The notes below the pieces were generated by a model that was given only the letters and a program-made list of their open reading frames with translations, searched no databases and was not told the origin of the DNA. 64,000 bases of DNA. It comes from G963701675 sp963701675. Lineage in GTDB: Bacteria > Planctomycetota > Planctomycetia > Gemmatales > Gemmataceae. The position numbers and the translations under genes were made by a program. Shown in pieces: positions 18,108-28,100 of this stretch. The stretch covers positions 4,588,001 through 4,652,000 of the forward strand of contig OY969623.1 in the NCBI GenBank assembly GCA_963701675.1. Reading direction: 5' to 3'. Position 1 is the first letter of the stretch; the number at the start of each line of letters is the position of its first letter.

Positions 18108-21100
18108 GACACTCTCGCCTCCAGGTGTTTCAATATCGAACGTCCGCCGAACTCCGTCAGTACTCCGGGCACTAACGCTTCCGGCTCGCCTTGGGGTATG
18201 CGCCGGATGCGGAAGACATTCACGCGCAATTTTGTCGTTGCTTCATCCACGATCGCGGGGCGATTGTCGGATTTCAACTCGGAGCGGTGCGCCGGCGCGT
18301 GGGGCCGATTCAGGAACGCCGGCATATTTCCCGTTCCGATGTCCACGCCGGGCCCGTCGCCGATCGGCAGCGGCGGCCAGTCGGCGGCGTTGAGCATGAG
18401 CGTGACTCCGGCATTGTGCGTCACCGCAATGTCCATGAAGCCATCGTCGTTGAAATCGCTGACCGCCAAGCCGGCCGGCAATCCGCCGGCGAGAGTTGCA
18501 ACCGGTGGTTGCAAGCCACCGTCACCATTTCCCAAGAGAACGCCGACGACCACGCCGTAGGCAACGGCGACATCCGTTTGTCCGTCGTTGTTGAAATCCG
18601 TGAGCACGATCGGACTTGGCGCGTCTCCGACCGCCTGTCCGATGGGCGGTTGAAACGTTCCGTTGCCGTTGCCGAGGAGAACGTGGACTTGAGCACCGGC
18701 GCCGCTGCCGGAACCGACAACGAGGTCGATGTGGCCGTCGCCGTTCATGTCGCCGGCAGCGAGACGAGCGAGATTGGCCGCCACGGGGAGTCCCGGCGCG
18801 CGGCGGAATTTCCCGGTGCCGGTGCCGCGCATGATGGTGAGCGTGCCGCTGGCCGAGTTGGCCACGGCCAGGTCGAGGCGACCGTCGGCGTTGAAATCGG
18901 CGACGATCACGTCGGTTGGCTCATTGCCGACAGCCATCACCGTCGGCGGCTTGAACGTGCCGTTGCCGAAACCCAGAAAGATCTTGATCGTGCCGGGCGT
19001 CACATTGTTGGCAACGACAATGTCGGGAATGCTGTCGCTGTTGAAATCTCCGGCGGCCAGTGCGGTCGCCTCCGGTTGGCCGTCAAAGGCCATGTTCGTC
19101 TCGTACAAGACGCCATCCTGGTTGAACAGCACGTTCAGCACCGTAGCGGGCTCGCCATTCGCGGCGACGACGTCAAGATCGCCGTCGCCGTCTAGATCCG
19201 CGGTCGCGATGCTCGGAAACTTCGTCCCGAGTTTGACCAAAAATGGCTGAGGCGGGTAAAAGGTGCCGTCACCGTTGCCCGTCAGTACTCCAATTCGGCC
19301 GGGAGTCGGCCCGGAGCCGGGCCCGTCGTCGGCAATCAGTATGTCAAGCTTGCCGTCGCCGCCGAAATCGCCGATGCTTATGTCATAGGCCTTGTATCCT
19401 GCCGGTTGATACTTTAACGGCAGAAACGTGCCGTCTCCGCGATTGATGATCACGCCCACCTCACCGCCGATGGAACCTGCGTAACGATTCACCACCAAAT
19501 CGGGAAATCCATCGGCCGTGAAGTCTGCGGCGTGGATCTCATTGCCACAGCCGCCCGAAGGGAGTTCAATTTGGCTGCTAAAGGTGCCGTCACCATTTCC
19601 GAATACCACCTTGACGCGATAACTGCTTACGGTGCCTCCGTCGCAATTTGTGGTCGCGAAATCCAGCTTGCTGTCGCCGTTAAAATCCGCAACAACCAAA
19701 TCTCGTGGGTTGGGGTCAATGGTGATCGCCACGGCGGCCTGGAACGTGCCGTCACCATTCCCCAACAAGAGGTTAAGTTTGGCACTCGGCGTCGTAGTTA
19801 CGGCCGCAAGATCCAGTTTGCCGTCATGGTTGAAGTCGCCCATCGCGAGTTCGAACGATCCGCCGGGGAGCGGATAACGGACTTTGGGCAGAAACGTGCC
19901 GCCCGCGTTGATTAGAACGCTCACGCCGGCGGCATCATCGACCGCGGCGAGATCCGGGAAGCCATCGCCATTGAAATCGCCGGCGACAATTTCGTGAATT
20001 GATGTGCCCGCTGTGTACTTGACCGTAGCCCCGAACGCCCCGCCGCCGAGCCCAAGGAGGATGCCGACTTTGTCCGTGTTTCCGTGGACAGCGAGGTCGG
20101 GAATATCGTCTTGGTTAAAGTCGGCGATGACCGGCGTGCCCATGTCGCCAACGCCAGGCGCATAGGCCGCGATCGGGTCGGAGAAACCGTTGCCGTCCCC
20201 CAGAAGGATGGAACCTCCTTCGGGACTAATGACGCTCATGCCCACGTCCGGCAAGCTGTCGCCGTTGAAGTCGCCGCCAACAAGGTCCGTCATCGTTCCC
20301 GTGGCGCCCGGATAGCTCACGGCGGGAGCGAACGTGCCGTCGGCCAGGCCCGGCAGAATTTGCACAAACGCTTGATTTGTTCCTTTGGCGCCGACTACGA
20401 GATCCGCAAGCGCGTCGCCTGTATAGTCCGCGACCAGTACGCCGCCGACGCCATGTAACGTCGGATAAACGATTCCACTTTTGAACGTGCCGTCGCCGTT
20501 GCCGCGCACGATGTTGACGGCGTTGCCCTTGTTGTCGGCCATGATGAGATCATCTGCGCCGTCCGCGTCCGCATCGGCGATGGTGATCGCATACGGGGCC
20601 GTTCCGCCCGGGTAAATGACTCGTGGAGCAAACGTGCCGTCGCCGTTGCCGAAGAAGACACCGGCGCTGCCTGCTTGATCGTTGACCGCAGCGAGATCAA
20701 GCTTACCGTCCAAATCGAAGTCATGGACGGTGACCTGATTCGGCGTTGTCCCCGCGGAGATGGCGTAAGGCAGTTGGAATGTGCCATCGCCGTTGCCACG
20801 CAGAATGTTCAACTGTGCGCTCGCGCGGTTCGTCACCACGAGATCGGGGAATGCGTCGCCATCGAGTCGGCCAATCGCAACGGACGTCGGCCCATCCGGT
20901 CCGGCAGCGATGTTAAGCCCGGCGGTAAAGCTGCCGTCGCCGTTGCCGAGTAGCACACTGACGGTATGGGCCGTGCCGAAGTTCGCCGTCACCAGGTCTA
21001 ACACCGCGTCGCCATTGAGATCGGCGGTTTCGACGGCCCATGACGCAGGTCCCGCGCTGAACGTTCCAGACGTTATTAGGTTTCCCATGCCGTCATTCGT

Positions 21101-21598
21101 GAGGATCAGGACGTGGTGGGCGTCGGCGCTCGACGCTGCGACATCGGGCGCTCCGTCATTGTTGAAGTCACCAATGGTAACCGCCGTCGCCCATTGGCCG
21201 ACATCCACGCCGATGGGCGCCTGAAACGTCCCGTCGCCCAGGCCGTAGAGGATTCGCAGTTCTCCTTCGAAGTCGTTGTTGGCGACAACGAGGTCTCCGT
21301 TGCCGTCGGCATCAAAGTCGGCGGTCGCAAGCGAGTTCGACTTGATACCGACGAAGGTGTCGATCTTCGGCCCAAAGCTGCCGCCGCCTTGGCCGAGGAG
21401 CACACTGACGCTGTTGTCCATGTAGTTGCACGTTGCGATATCGAGAATGGCGTCGCCGTTGAAGCTCCCCACGACAACATCGCGGGGCTCAACATCGACG
21501 GGCACGGAAGTGCCGCCGATGAGGCTGGGCAGGTCACGAGTTTCCAGCCTCTGCAACGTCATCAATGTTCGCGGCCGGCTCGATCGTTTACGTTTCAT
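18104..21598 (-). CDS. Giant FG-GAP/VCBS beta-propeller surface protein (E)
   Basis: A complete 1164-residue protein. The leader MKRKRSSRPRTLMTLQRLET is followed by RDLPSL, a variant of the planctomycete extracellular motif (LQRLETRDLPSL). Repeats such as DFDADGNGDLVVANN, GNGDGTFQ and DFNHDGKLDLAAV run to about residue 1055, then NAADWPPLPIGDGPG and a long tail containing the only run of basic R-R-I-P-Q-G residues among the propellers. ATG at 21598 with AAGGA ten bases upstream. It starts 12 bases after gene F and overlaps gene D by four bases, which places it inside one transcript. It is intact, so its repeats provide the reference frame for its broken neighbours. Confidence 0.95.
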   Translation of the reverse strand: MKRKRSSRPRTLMTLQRLETRDLPSLIGGTSVPVDVEPRDVVVGSFNGDAILDIATCNYMDNSVSVLLGQGGGSFGPKIDTFVGIKSNSLATADFDADGNGDLVVANNDFEGELRILYGLGDGTFQAPIGVDVGQWATAVTIGDFNNDGAPDVAASSADAHHVLILTNDGMGNLITSGTFSAGPASWAVETADLNGDAVLDLVTANFGTAHTVSVLLGNGDGSFTAGLNIAAGPDGPTSVAIGRLDGDAFPDLVVTNRASAQLNILRGNGDGTFQLPYAISAGTTPNQVTVHDFDLDGKLDLAAVNDQAGSAGVFFGNGDGTFAPRVIYPGGTAPYAITIADADADGADDLIMADNKGNAVNIVRGNGDGTFKSGIVYPTLHGVGGVLVADYTGDALADLVVGAKGTNQAFVQILPGLADGTFAPAVSYPGATGTMTDLVGGDFNGDSLPDVGMSVISPEGGSILLGDGNGFSDPIAAYAPGVGDMGTPVIADFNQDDIPDLAVHGNTDKVGILLGLGGGAFGATVKYTAGTSIHEIVAGDFNGDGFPDLAAVDDAAGVSVLINAGGTFLPKVRYPLPGGSFELAMGDFNHDGKLDLAAVTTTPSAKLNLLLGNGDGTFQAAVAITIDPNPRDLVVADFNGDSKLDFATTNCDGGTVSSYRVKVVFGNGDGTFSSQIELPSGGCGNEIHAADFTADGFPDLVVNRYAGSIGGEVGVIINRGDGTFLPLKYQPAGYKAYDISIGDFGGDGKLDILIADDGPGSGPTPGRIGVLTGNGDGTFYPPQPFLVKLGTKFPSIATADLDGDGDLDVVAANGEPATVLNVLFNQDGVLYETNMAFDGQPEATALAAGDFNSDSIPDIVVANNVTPGTIKIFLGFGNGTFKPPTVMAVGNEPTDVIVADFNADGRLDLAVANSASGTLTIMRGTGTGKFRRAPGLPVAANLARLAAGDMNGDGHIDLVVGSGSGAGAQVHVLLGNGNGTFQPPIGQAVGDAPSPIVLTDFNNDGQTDVAVAYGVVVGVLLGNGDGGLQPPVATLAGGLPAGLAVSDFNDDGFMDIAVTHNAGVTLMLNAADWPPLPIGDGPGVDIGTGNMPAFLNRPHAPAHRSELKSDNRPAIVDEATTKLRVNVFRIRRIPQGEPEALVPGVLTEFGGRSILKHLEARVS

Positions 21599-21610
21599 GG
21601 CGCGACGTCC

Positions 21611-22075
21611 TTATGCATTGTTAAGTGCGAGAAGAAAATCATTCCTGATTACGTCGGTTGCTGTGAGATTCGCATGTTGGGCGAGCCGACCAATGACGCG
21701 CCCACCGGGAATCGCGTAGGTGCTCTTTTGCCTGGCGGGCGCCTCCGTGATTACCCGATCATATGCCGCCGACACAACCTTCTCGGCATCGCCAATAGGG
21801 GCGGAAGTGGGTTCAGCCGACGGCGCTCCGTGCGCACTCGGTAGTGGAAAACGTCCGCCTCCTCCAATCGGCAGCGGCGGCCAGTCGGCGGCGTTGAAGA
21901 GCACCGCCACGCCGTTGGCACTGGTCACCAGGAGGTCGGTAAAGCCGTCGTTGTTTACATCCGCGGCCGCCAGCCAACGCAGGCTGTCCGCGACGGCGTA
22001 GTGCAGCGGTGATTGGAACTGGCCGTCGCCGTTGCCGAGGATGACGCTCACGATGCCACCGGCAAAGTTCGCCAC
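21611..22075 (-). CDS. FG-GAP propeller protein (F), C-terminal piece
   Basis: The third piece of gene F. The frame is open upstream to about 22275, where one C is missing relative to the paralogous segment of gene B near 8500; restoring it gives SAWALAPADFDLDGDADLVV. It carries the last repeats (FAGGIVSVILGNGDGQF, VNNDGFTDLLVTSANGVA), FNAADWPPLPIGGG and a 110-residue tail. The repeats here are nearly identical in DNA to those of B (8110-8480) and G (25400-25790), but the tail is unique. It ends 12 bases before gene E. Confidence 0.8.
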   Translation of the reverse strand: MANFAGGIVSVILGNGDGQFQSPLHYAVADSLRWLAAADVNNDGFTDLLVTSANGVAVLFNAADWPPLPIGGGGRFPLPSAHGAPSAEPTSAPIGDAEKVVSAAYDRVITEAPARQKSTYAIPGGRVIGRLAQHANLTATDVIRNDFLLALNNA

Positions 22076-22266
22076 GGCGACGTCGGGCCGGCCATCGTTG
22101 TTGAAGTCGCCGGTGACTACGTGCTGCGGCGAAGCGCCGACGCCGAGCCATAAGGGTTCTTGAAACGAGCCGTCGCCGTTGTTGAACAGGAAACTGATCG
22201 TCCCGGCGGCAACGTTGTTGGCGACGACGAGGTCGGCGTCGCCGTCGAGGTCGAAGTCCGCGGGGG

Positions 22267-22572
22267 CTAGCGCCAGGCGCTGGTCCCGGCCGCGTAGCTC
22301 ACCGGCGACTGAAACGTGCCGTCACTGACTCCGAGGAGAATGCTCACCGTGCCGTTAGAACTGGCGGACGCCAAGTCGAGTTGACCGTCACCGTTAAAGT
22401 CCGCAACCGTGAGGGCCTGAGGAATCAACCCCACGCCGTATCCAACCGGCGCCAGGAAGAAGCCGTTATCATTTCCTAGCATGACGCTCACAGTTCCGGC
22501 ACTTCCCGAAGTTCGGGCCACGGCAAGGTGCCCGAGCGCCATCGCCGTTGAAGTCCCCGGAGGCCAGAGCAC
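22267..22572 (-). CDS. FG-GAP propeller protein (F), middle piece between two frameshifts
   Basis: About 90 usable residues (RTSGSAGTVSVMLGNDNG onward, with DFNGDGQLDLASASSNG and GVSDGTFQSPVSY). It is entered from the N-terminal piece by removing one base around 22531-22541 and left at 22271-22276, where one base is missing. It has no start of its own. It is listed because the propeller frame is clearly maintained in it. Confidence 0.7.
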   Translation of the reverse strand: MLWPPGTSTAMALGHLAVARTSGSAGTVSVMLGNDNGFFLAPVGYGVGLIPQALTVADFNGDGQLDLASASSNGTVSILLGVSDGTFQSPVSYAAGTSAWR

Positions 22573-25105
22573 CGGGATCTACCGGAACGTTTTCCGTGCG
22601 TACCGCCGCGAAGAGGCCGTTCGACTCGTTACGGAATACGTAAAGTGCGCGTGGATATGAATCGCGATTCGATACCAGCAACTCCGGATCGCCATCGCCG
22701 TCCAGGTCGGCCGCAATGACCTGGCTGGCATCCGGTATGTCGACATAAGTCAAGGGACTCTGAAATGTGAAGTCTCCATTGCCAAAGAGTACAGAGAGAT
22801 CGCCCACAAGATAGTTAGAGAATTTACTGCCTACGGCGGCGATGTCGAGATGGCCGTCAAGGTTCAGGTCGGCAATGGTCACATCATCTGTTGAGATGTC
22901 GGTATCAAGAGTCATGACAGGTAGAAACGTCCCATCGCCGTTTCCGAAAAGGACCCGGACGTTGTAACCGGCCGAGATGACGAGATCATCATTGCCGTCG
23001 TTGTTGAGGTCGCCAACGTCTAGGTAATAGGCATAGGGTTGGTTCAGGATTATCGGCGGCTGGAAGGCGCCGTCGCCGTTCCCGAGCCGGATATTGACTC
23101 GGTTCTGCGGTTGTCCCACGTATTCAGTACCCCAGTCGACGAGGTCCGCTATGCCATCGTTATTGAAATCACCAAGCTTTATGCCGTGCGGATGACTGTT
23201 ACCAGCGATCTTGACTGACGGTTTGAATGTTCCGTCTCCGTTGCCCAGTACAGTCCAAAGGTCGCCTGGTTGGGTTGCATAGGGTTCGCAGGCAGCGGTC
23301 GCCAAATCCAAGGCATTGTCCTGATTGAAGTCGCCGATGGTGACAAAGCAACCTTGCCCGCCATGGCTGACCGGTGTGAGAAAAGACCCATTCCCTGTGC
23401 CGAACAGTACCTTCGACGGCGTGACAAGATCGGGAACACCATCATGGTTGAGGTCGTCGACCTTGACGGTCCAAGTTGTGGCACCGGTGGCTAACAAAAC
23501 GGGGCTTCCGATCGCGCCGCCGCCGGTGCCGTACAAGACGGCCAGCGCGGTGTACTTCGAAGCGACAACCACATCTGGCATGCCATCCGAGTTGAGATCA
23601 GCCACCGCCACGCTTTGGGCATCGTCGATGGCGTTATAGCCTTTGTTGATTTGGAATACGTCATTGTCTCCAGACGCCAGTGCGACCGAGACGTAGCCAT
23701 AGCCTTGCGGATCAACTGAGATCGCCAAGTCGGGTAGACCGTCGGAGTCGAAGTCGTCCGCGTGAACATGCTCCTCTTTTTCGCCTCCGGTAAAATCGGC
23801 GACGTATTGGAACCCGCCCCCTCCGATGCCGGCGTACACGCTGATTCCGGTGTAACTTATCCCGGTCCCCGCGAAGTCGAGTTGCCCGTCGCCGGTGAAA
23901 TCAGCTACCGCTAGATAGGTTGCTTTGTTGCCGTATCTCGGCGGCGACGGTGGAAAGCCACCCGAACCGTTGTTGATCATCACGGTCACGGTGCCGGCCC
24001 CGCCCACCGTGTTAACAACGCCTATATCGACGACTCCGTCTCCGGTGTAATCCACGACAGAAAGCCCGGCCGGCTTCACGCCGCCGTCATGCCATTGCGG
24101 CGGATGGAACAAGCCGTCGATGGTTCCACGCAGGATTACTACGTTTTGAATGGGACCGGGCGGCTTGAGCACGACGATGTCGAGAAGCCCGTCGTCGTCG
24201 GTATCGCCGACGTCCACACGAGCGGGAGTCGAACCTACTACGTAGTAAAGAGGGTTCTGAAACGTCCCGTCGCCGTTGCCGAAGAACACATTCACGTTCT
24301 TGCCCGGGTATTTATCGTCGGCGTGAGTATCGATCGAAACTAGATCCAGTTTGTTATCGAAGTCGAAATCGGCAACGATGAGGTCGCCCGGCGACGACAA
24401 GGCATTGAAGGTCCAACCGCTTGAAAAAGTGCCGTCACCGTGACCCAGAAAAAGGGTGACCCGGCTGTTGATCGGCTCGCACCGATTGGGACAGGTAACG
24501 TCGTGCCCACTGGCGATGAAGTCATTGTTCCCATCGTTGTCGAAATCGCCCGTCGTTACGGCGAGAGCGATTGTGCCCAGATTGAGACTGGTCGGCGCCC
24601 CAAATGTGCCATCACCGTTGTTGATCAGAACGCTGAGAGTCGTGGTGGAGGAATTAGCCACCACGATATCCGGAGCGCCGTCGGCGTTGAAATCACTCAC
24701 ATTGATCGCGGTCGGCGAAGGGCCGGCGGCATAGCTTTGTGGTCGGCGGAAGACGCCGGTGCCCGAGCCGCGCAAGATGCTCACGGCGCCGCTGGATTGG
24801 TTGGTCACCGCGATGTCGAGTTTGCCGTTGTTGTTGAAGTCCGCGATAACGAGGGAACTCGGGTTGGACCCGCCGCTGGGAAAACTCTTGGGCAGGTCAA
24901 ACGAGCCGCCACCCTGGTTGAGTAAAACGCTCACCATACCAGGCGTGGTGTGGTTGGCGGTAACGATGTCATGGAACCCATCGTCATTGACATCGGCGCC
25001 CGCGATAGCGACGGGCGAAGCGCCGGCCAAATAGGCAGGCGCCGCCGCGAAACTCGGCACGTCACGCCGCTCCAACCGTTCCAATCGCAATCGTTGTCGA
25101 GCCAT
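22469..25105 (-). CDS. FG-GAP propeller protein (F), N-terminal and main piece
   Basis: An 878-residue frame starting at the ATG at 25105, preceded by GGAGGAGGATTTGTCTC, the same leader as gene B. The leader protein MARQRLRLERLERRDVPSF carries the planctomycete extracellular motif. FG-GAP repeats run to GALASGDFNGDG, after which the frame is lost near 22540. The joined protein is 1164 residues. The first 500 residues align with gene G almost without gaps, including the cysteine loop VTCPNRCEPINSRVTLF, a rare disulfide-capable insert shared only by B, F and G (A has a related CNISFCYTYNG loop). Confidence 0.87.
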   Translation of the reverse strand: MARQRLRLERLERRDVPSFAAAPAYLAGASPVAIAGADVNDDGFHDIVTANHTTPGMVSVLLNQGGGSFDLPKSFPSGGSNPSSLVIADFNNNGKLDIAVTNQSSGAVSILRGSGTGVFRRPQSYAAGPSPTAINVSDFNADGAPDIVVANSSTTTLSVLINNGDGTFGAPTSLNLGTIALAVTTGDFDNDGNNDFIASGHDVTCPNRCEPINSRVTLFLGHGDGTFSSGWTFNALSSPGDLIVADFDFDNKLDLVSIDTHADDKYPGKNVNVFFGNGDGTFQNPLYYVVGSTPARVDVGDTDDDGLLDIVVLKPPGPIQNVVILRGTIDGLFHPPQWHDGGVKPAGLSVVDYTGDGVVDIGVVNTVGGAGTVTVMINNGSGGFPPSPPRYGNKATYLAVADFTGDGQLDFAGTGISYTGISVYAGIGGGGFQYVADFTGGEKEEHVHADDFDSDGLPDLAISVDPQGYGYVSVALASGDNDVFQINKGYNAIDDAQSVAVADLNSDGMPDVVVASKYTALAVLYGTGGGAIGSPVLLATGATTWTVKVDDLNHDGVPDLVTPSKVLFGTGNGSFLTPVSHGGQGCFVTIGDFNQDNALDLATAACEPYATQPGDLWTVLGNGDGTFKPSVKIAGNSHPHGIKLGDFNNDGIADLVDWGTEYVGQPQNRVNIRLGNGDGAFQPPIILNQPYAYYLDVGDLNNDGNDDLVISAGYNVRVLFGNGDGTFLPVMTLDTDISTDDVTIADLNLDGHLDIAAVGSKFSNYLVGDLSVLFGNGDFTFQSPLTYVDIPDASQVIAADLDGDGDPELLVSNRDSYPRALYVFRNESNGLFAAVRTENVPVDPGALASGDFNGDGARAPCRGPNFGKCRNCERHARK

Positions 25106-25125
25106 GAGACAAATCCTCCTCCGGT

Positions 25126-25185
25126 GTAGCCGCTCTCGGAACGGCGCAGGACGACGACGCCTCGCCGTTCCGAGAACGGCGGCTA
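25126..25185. repeat. Imperfect intergenic palindrome, GTAGCCGC family
   Basis: Between genes G and F. Left arm 25126-25146 (GTAGCCGCTCTCGGAACGGCG) pairs with right arm 25163-25185, apart from a three-base bulge, around a 16-base loop. The outer bases GTAGCCGC recur in the hairpin at 41382-41409. It is not followed by a T-run, so it looks like a dispersed REP-like repeat rather than a terminator, and it would form a strong hairpin in the array transcript. Confidence 0.75.
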
Positions 25186-25191
25186 AACGAA

Positions 25192-28100
25192 TCAGGTTAG
25201 TTCCGTCGCCAGGACATCAACCGGCGGTCGTACCACGCGGGCGATCTGCCGCGACACAAACTTCGGGCCGGGCGAGGCGACGGTTTCCGCGGTCTTCAAA
25301 TCTCCATGCACCAAAATGGGCCGTGCCACGACGTTCGGCTTCGCCGACATGGTTTGCCGGCCGATGTCCACGGGCGCCGACGGCCCATCACCAATGGGCA
25401 GCGGCGGCCAGTCGGCGGCGTTAAGGAGCACCGCCACGCCATTGGCACTGGTCACCAGGAGATCGGTGAAGCCGTCATTGTTTACATCCGCGGCCGCCAG
25501 CCAACGCAGGCTGTCCGCGACGGCGAAGTGCAACGGTGTCTGGAACTCGCCGTCGCCGTTGCCCAGCATGACGCTCACGATGCCACCGCCAAAGTTGGCC
25601 ACGGCGACGTCGGGCCGGCCGTCGTTGTTGAAGTCGCCCGTAACCAGGTGCTGCGGAGAGGCGCCGACACCGAGCCCTAAGGGCTCTTGAAACGTGCCGT
25701 CGCCGTTGTTGAACAAGAAACTAATCGCTCCGGCGGGAAGGTTGTTGGCGACGACGAGGTCGGCGTCGCCGTCGAGGTCGAAGTCCGCGGCGGCGAGCGC
25801 CCAAACACCGTCGCCGGCGGGGTAGCTGCCTGCATACTGGAATGTGCCGTCGCCGTTGCCGAGGAGAATATTTGCATATCCGTTCGCATCGACGGATGCC
25901 AGGTCGAAGATGCCGTCCCCGTTGACATCCGTTACCGTCACTGCCCTTGCGATCACACCGAAGTTGTAAATTGCAGGAGGTGCGAAGAAACCGGTGCCAT
26001 TACCGAGCAAGACGGTTACGCCGCCGAAGCCTGTCGTGTGCGGTATGGCCAAATCCGGGAAGGCGTCGCCGTTGAAGTCACCGGCAGCCAAGGCGCCGGG
26101 GTCCGCGTTGACTTCATTGGCGCGCACGCCGACGAATGTGGCATTGGGCGTGTTCAGGAACACGTGCATTTGGGCCTGGGAATAGTCGTCCTCCGAAACG
26201 ATCAAGTCTAGGCGGCCGTCGCCATCCAGGTCTGCGGAGATGATGTGGTTCGGATCGGCTATGTTCGCGTAATTCCCACCGGATAGAAACGTGCCGTCGC
26301 CGTTGTTGAACAAGATGGCCAGGTCATCCGCGGGGACGGGGTTGCCCCCATTAGGACGGGCCACGGCGATGTCGAGGTCGCCGTCGTTGTCGAGATCGCC
26401 GATGGTCGAATGAAAAGCCCACATCGCGAGCGGAACATTGATGAACCCCTGAAAACTGCCGTCGCCGTTGCCGAAGAGCACCTTGACATAGTTTTCGTAC
26501 GTACAGGCAACCAAATCGACATTGCCGTCGCCATTGAGGTCTCCCACGTCGACATCGGCAAGGTAATCGCCGAAGTTGTCGAGAACGAGGGGCGGCAGAA
26601 ATGTCCCGTCGCCATTTCCCAGGCGGACATTCACCGGCGCTATTGGGTAAAAGGTGCCCCAATCAACGAGGTCGGCTCGGCCATCATTATTGATGTCGCT
26701 CACGATAATGCCCTTCGGGTGGCTGTTCCCGGTAATCTTGGTTGCCGGTTTGAAAGTGCCGTTGCCATTGCCGAGAACGATCCAAACGGCGCCTGTCTGG
26801 TTATAAGGCCAAGGCTCGCATTCGGCTGTCGCCAGGTCCTGGGCGCCGTCGTCATTAAAGTCGCCGACGTCGATGTAGCACCCTTTCGCTCCGTGGTTTA
26901 CCGGCGCTCGGAAGGTACCGTCGCCGTTGCCGCGCATGAGTTTGGACCCGGTGACGAGGTCCGGAATCCCGTCATCGTTGAAATCACCGACTGCGGCCGA
27001 CCACGCCTCCGCCCCCGTATGCAACGATACCGGGTTCGCAAGGGCGCCGTTGCCCATTCCGAAATACAAGTACAGTGTCTTTTGCCCGGAGCCGCTACTG
27101 GTACCCGTACCCTGAACCATATCGAGGTTTCCATCTCCATTGAGATCCGCTGCGACAAGATTCTGTGCGTAGCTGGGGGCCGGAAATGTCTTCGCCTGTT
27201 GGAAAAGTTGCGCATCTTGAGTTCCAATCGCTACTGAGATATTGCCGAAGATGGGCGGATCGGTGGCGACTGCCAGGTCCGTTATGCCGTCGGCGTCGAA
27301 GTCCTCCGCCAGGAGATGTCTCTCCTTGCCATCAGCAGAGAACGTGCCTGTCGATTCGAAGCTGCCGGTTGCCGATCCTGAGTACACGCCGACGCCGTTG
27401 GTGGTGCTGCTAGTGCGCGCGAAGTCGAGATGTCCCTCGCCGGTGAAGTCCGCCACGGTTATGTAGTCCGTTGCCGGGCCGTACTTTGGCAGCGACGTGG
27501 GAAATCCGCCTGCCCCATTGGCAACCATCAACGTTACCGAGCCGATCCCTCCCACGGAGTTTACGATGCCAATGTCCGTGGCACCATCTGCAGTGTAATC
27601 GGCAATACTGATGTCGGCCGGCTTCACGCCGCCGTCATGCCATTGCGGCGGATGGAACAAGCCGTCGATGGTTCCACGGAGGATGACGACATTTTGAATG
27701 GGACCGGGCGGCTTGAGCACGACGATGTCGAGAAGCCCGTCGTCGTCGGTATCGCCGATGTCCACACGAGAGGGAGTTGAACCGATTACGTAGAAAAGAG
27801 GGTTGTGGAACGTCCCGTCGCCGTTGCCAAAGAACACATTAACGTTCTTGCCCGGGTATTTATCGTCGGCGTGTGTGTCAATCGAAACCAGGTCCAGTTT
27901 GTTATCGAAGTCGAAATCGGCAACGGTGATGGCGCCCGGCGACGACAAGGCAGTGAAGGTCCAACCGTTAGAAAAAGTGCCGTCGCCGTGACCCAGAAAA
28001 AGCGTGACTCGGCTGTTGATCGGCTCGCACCAATTGGGACAAGTGAGGTTGTGTCCACTGGCGATAAAGTCATTGTTCCCATCGTTGTTGAAATCGCCCG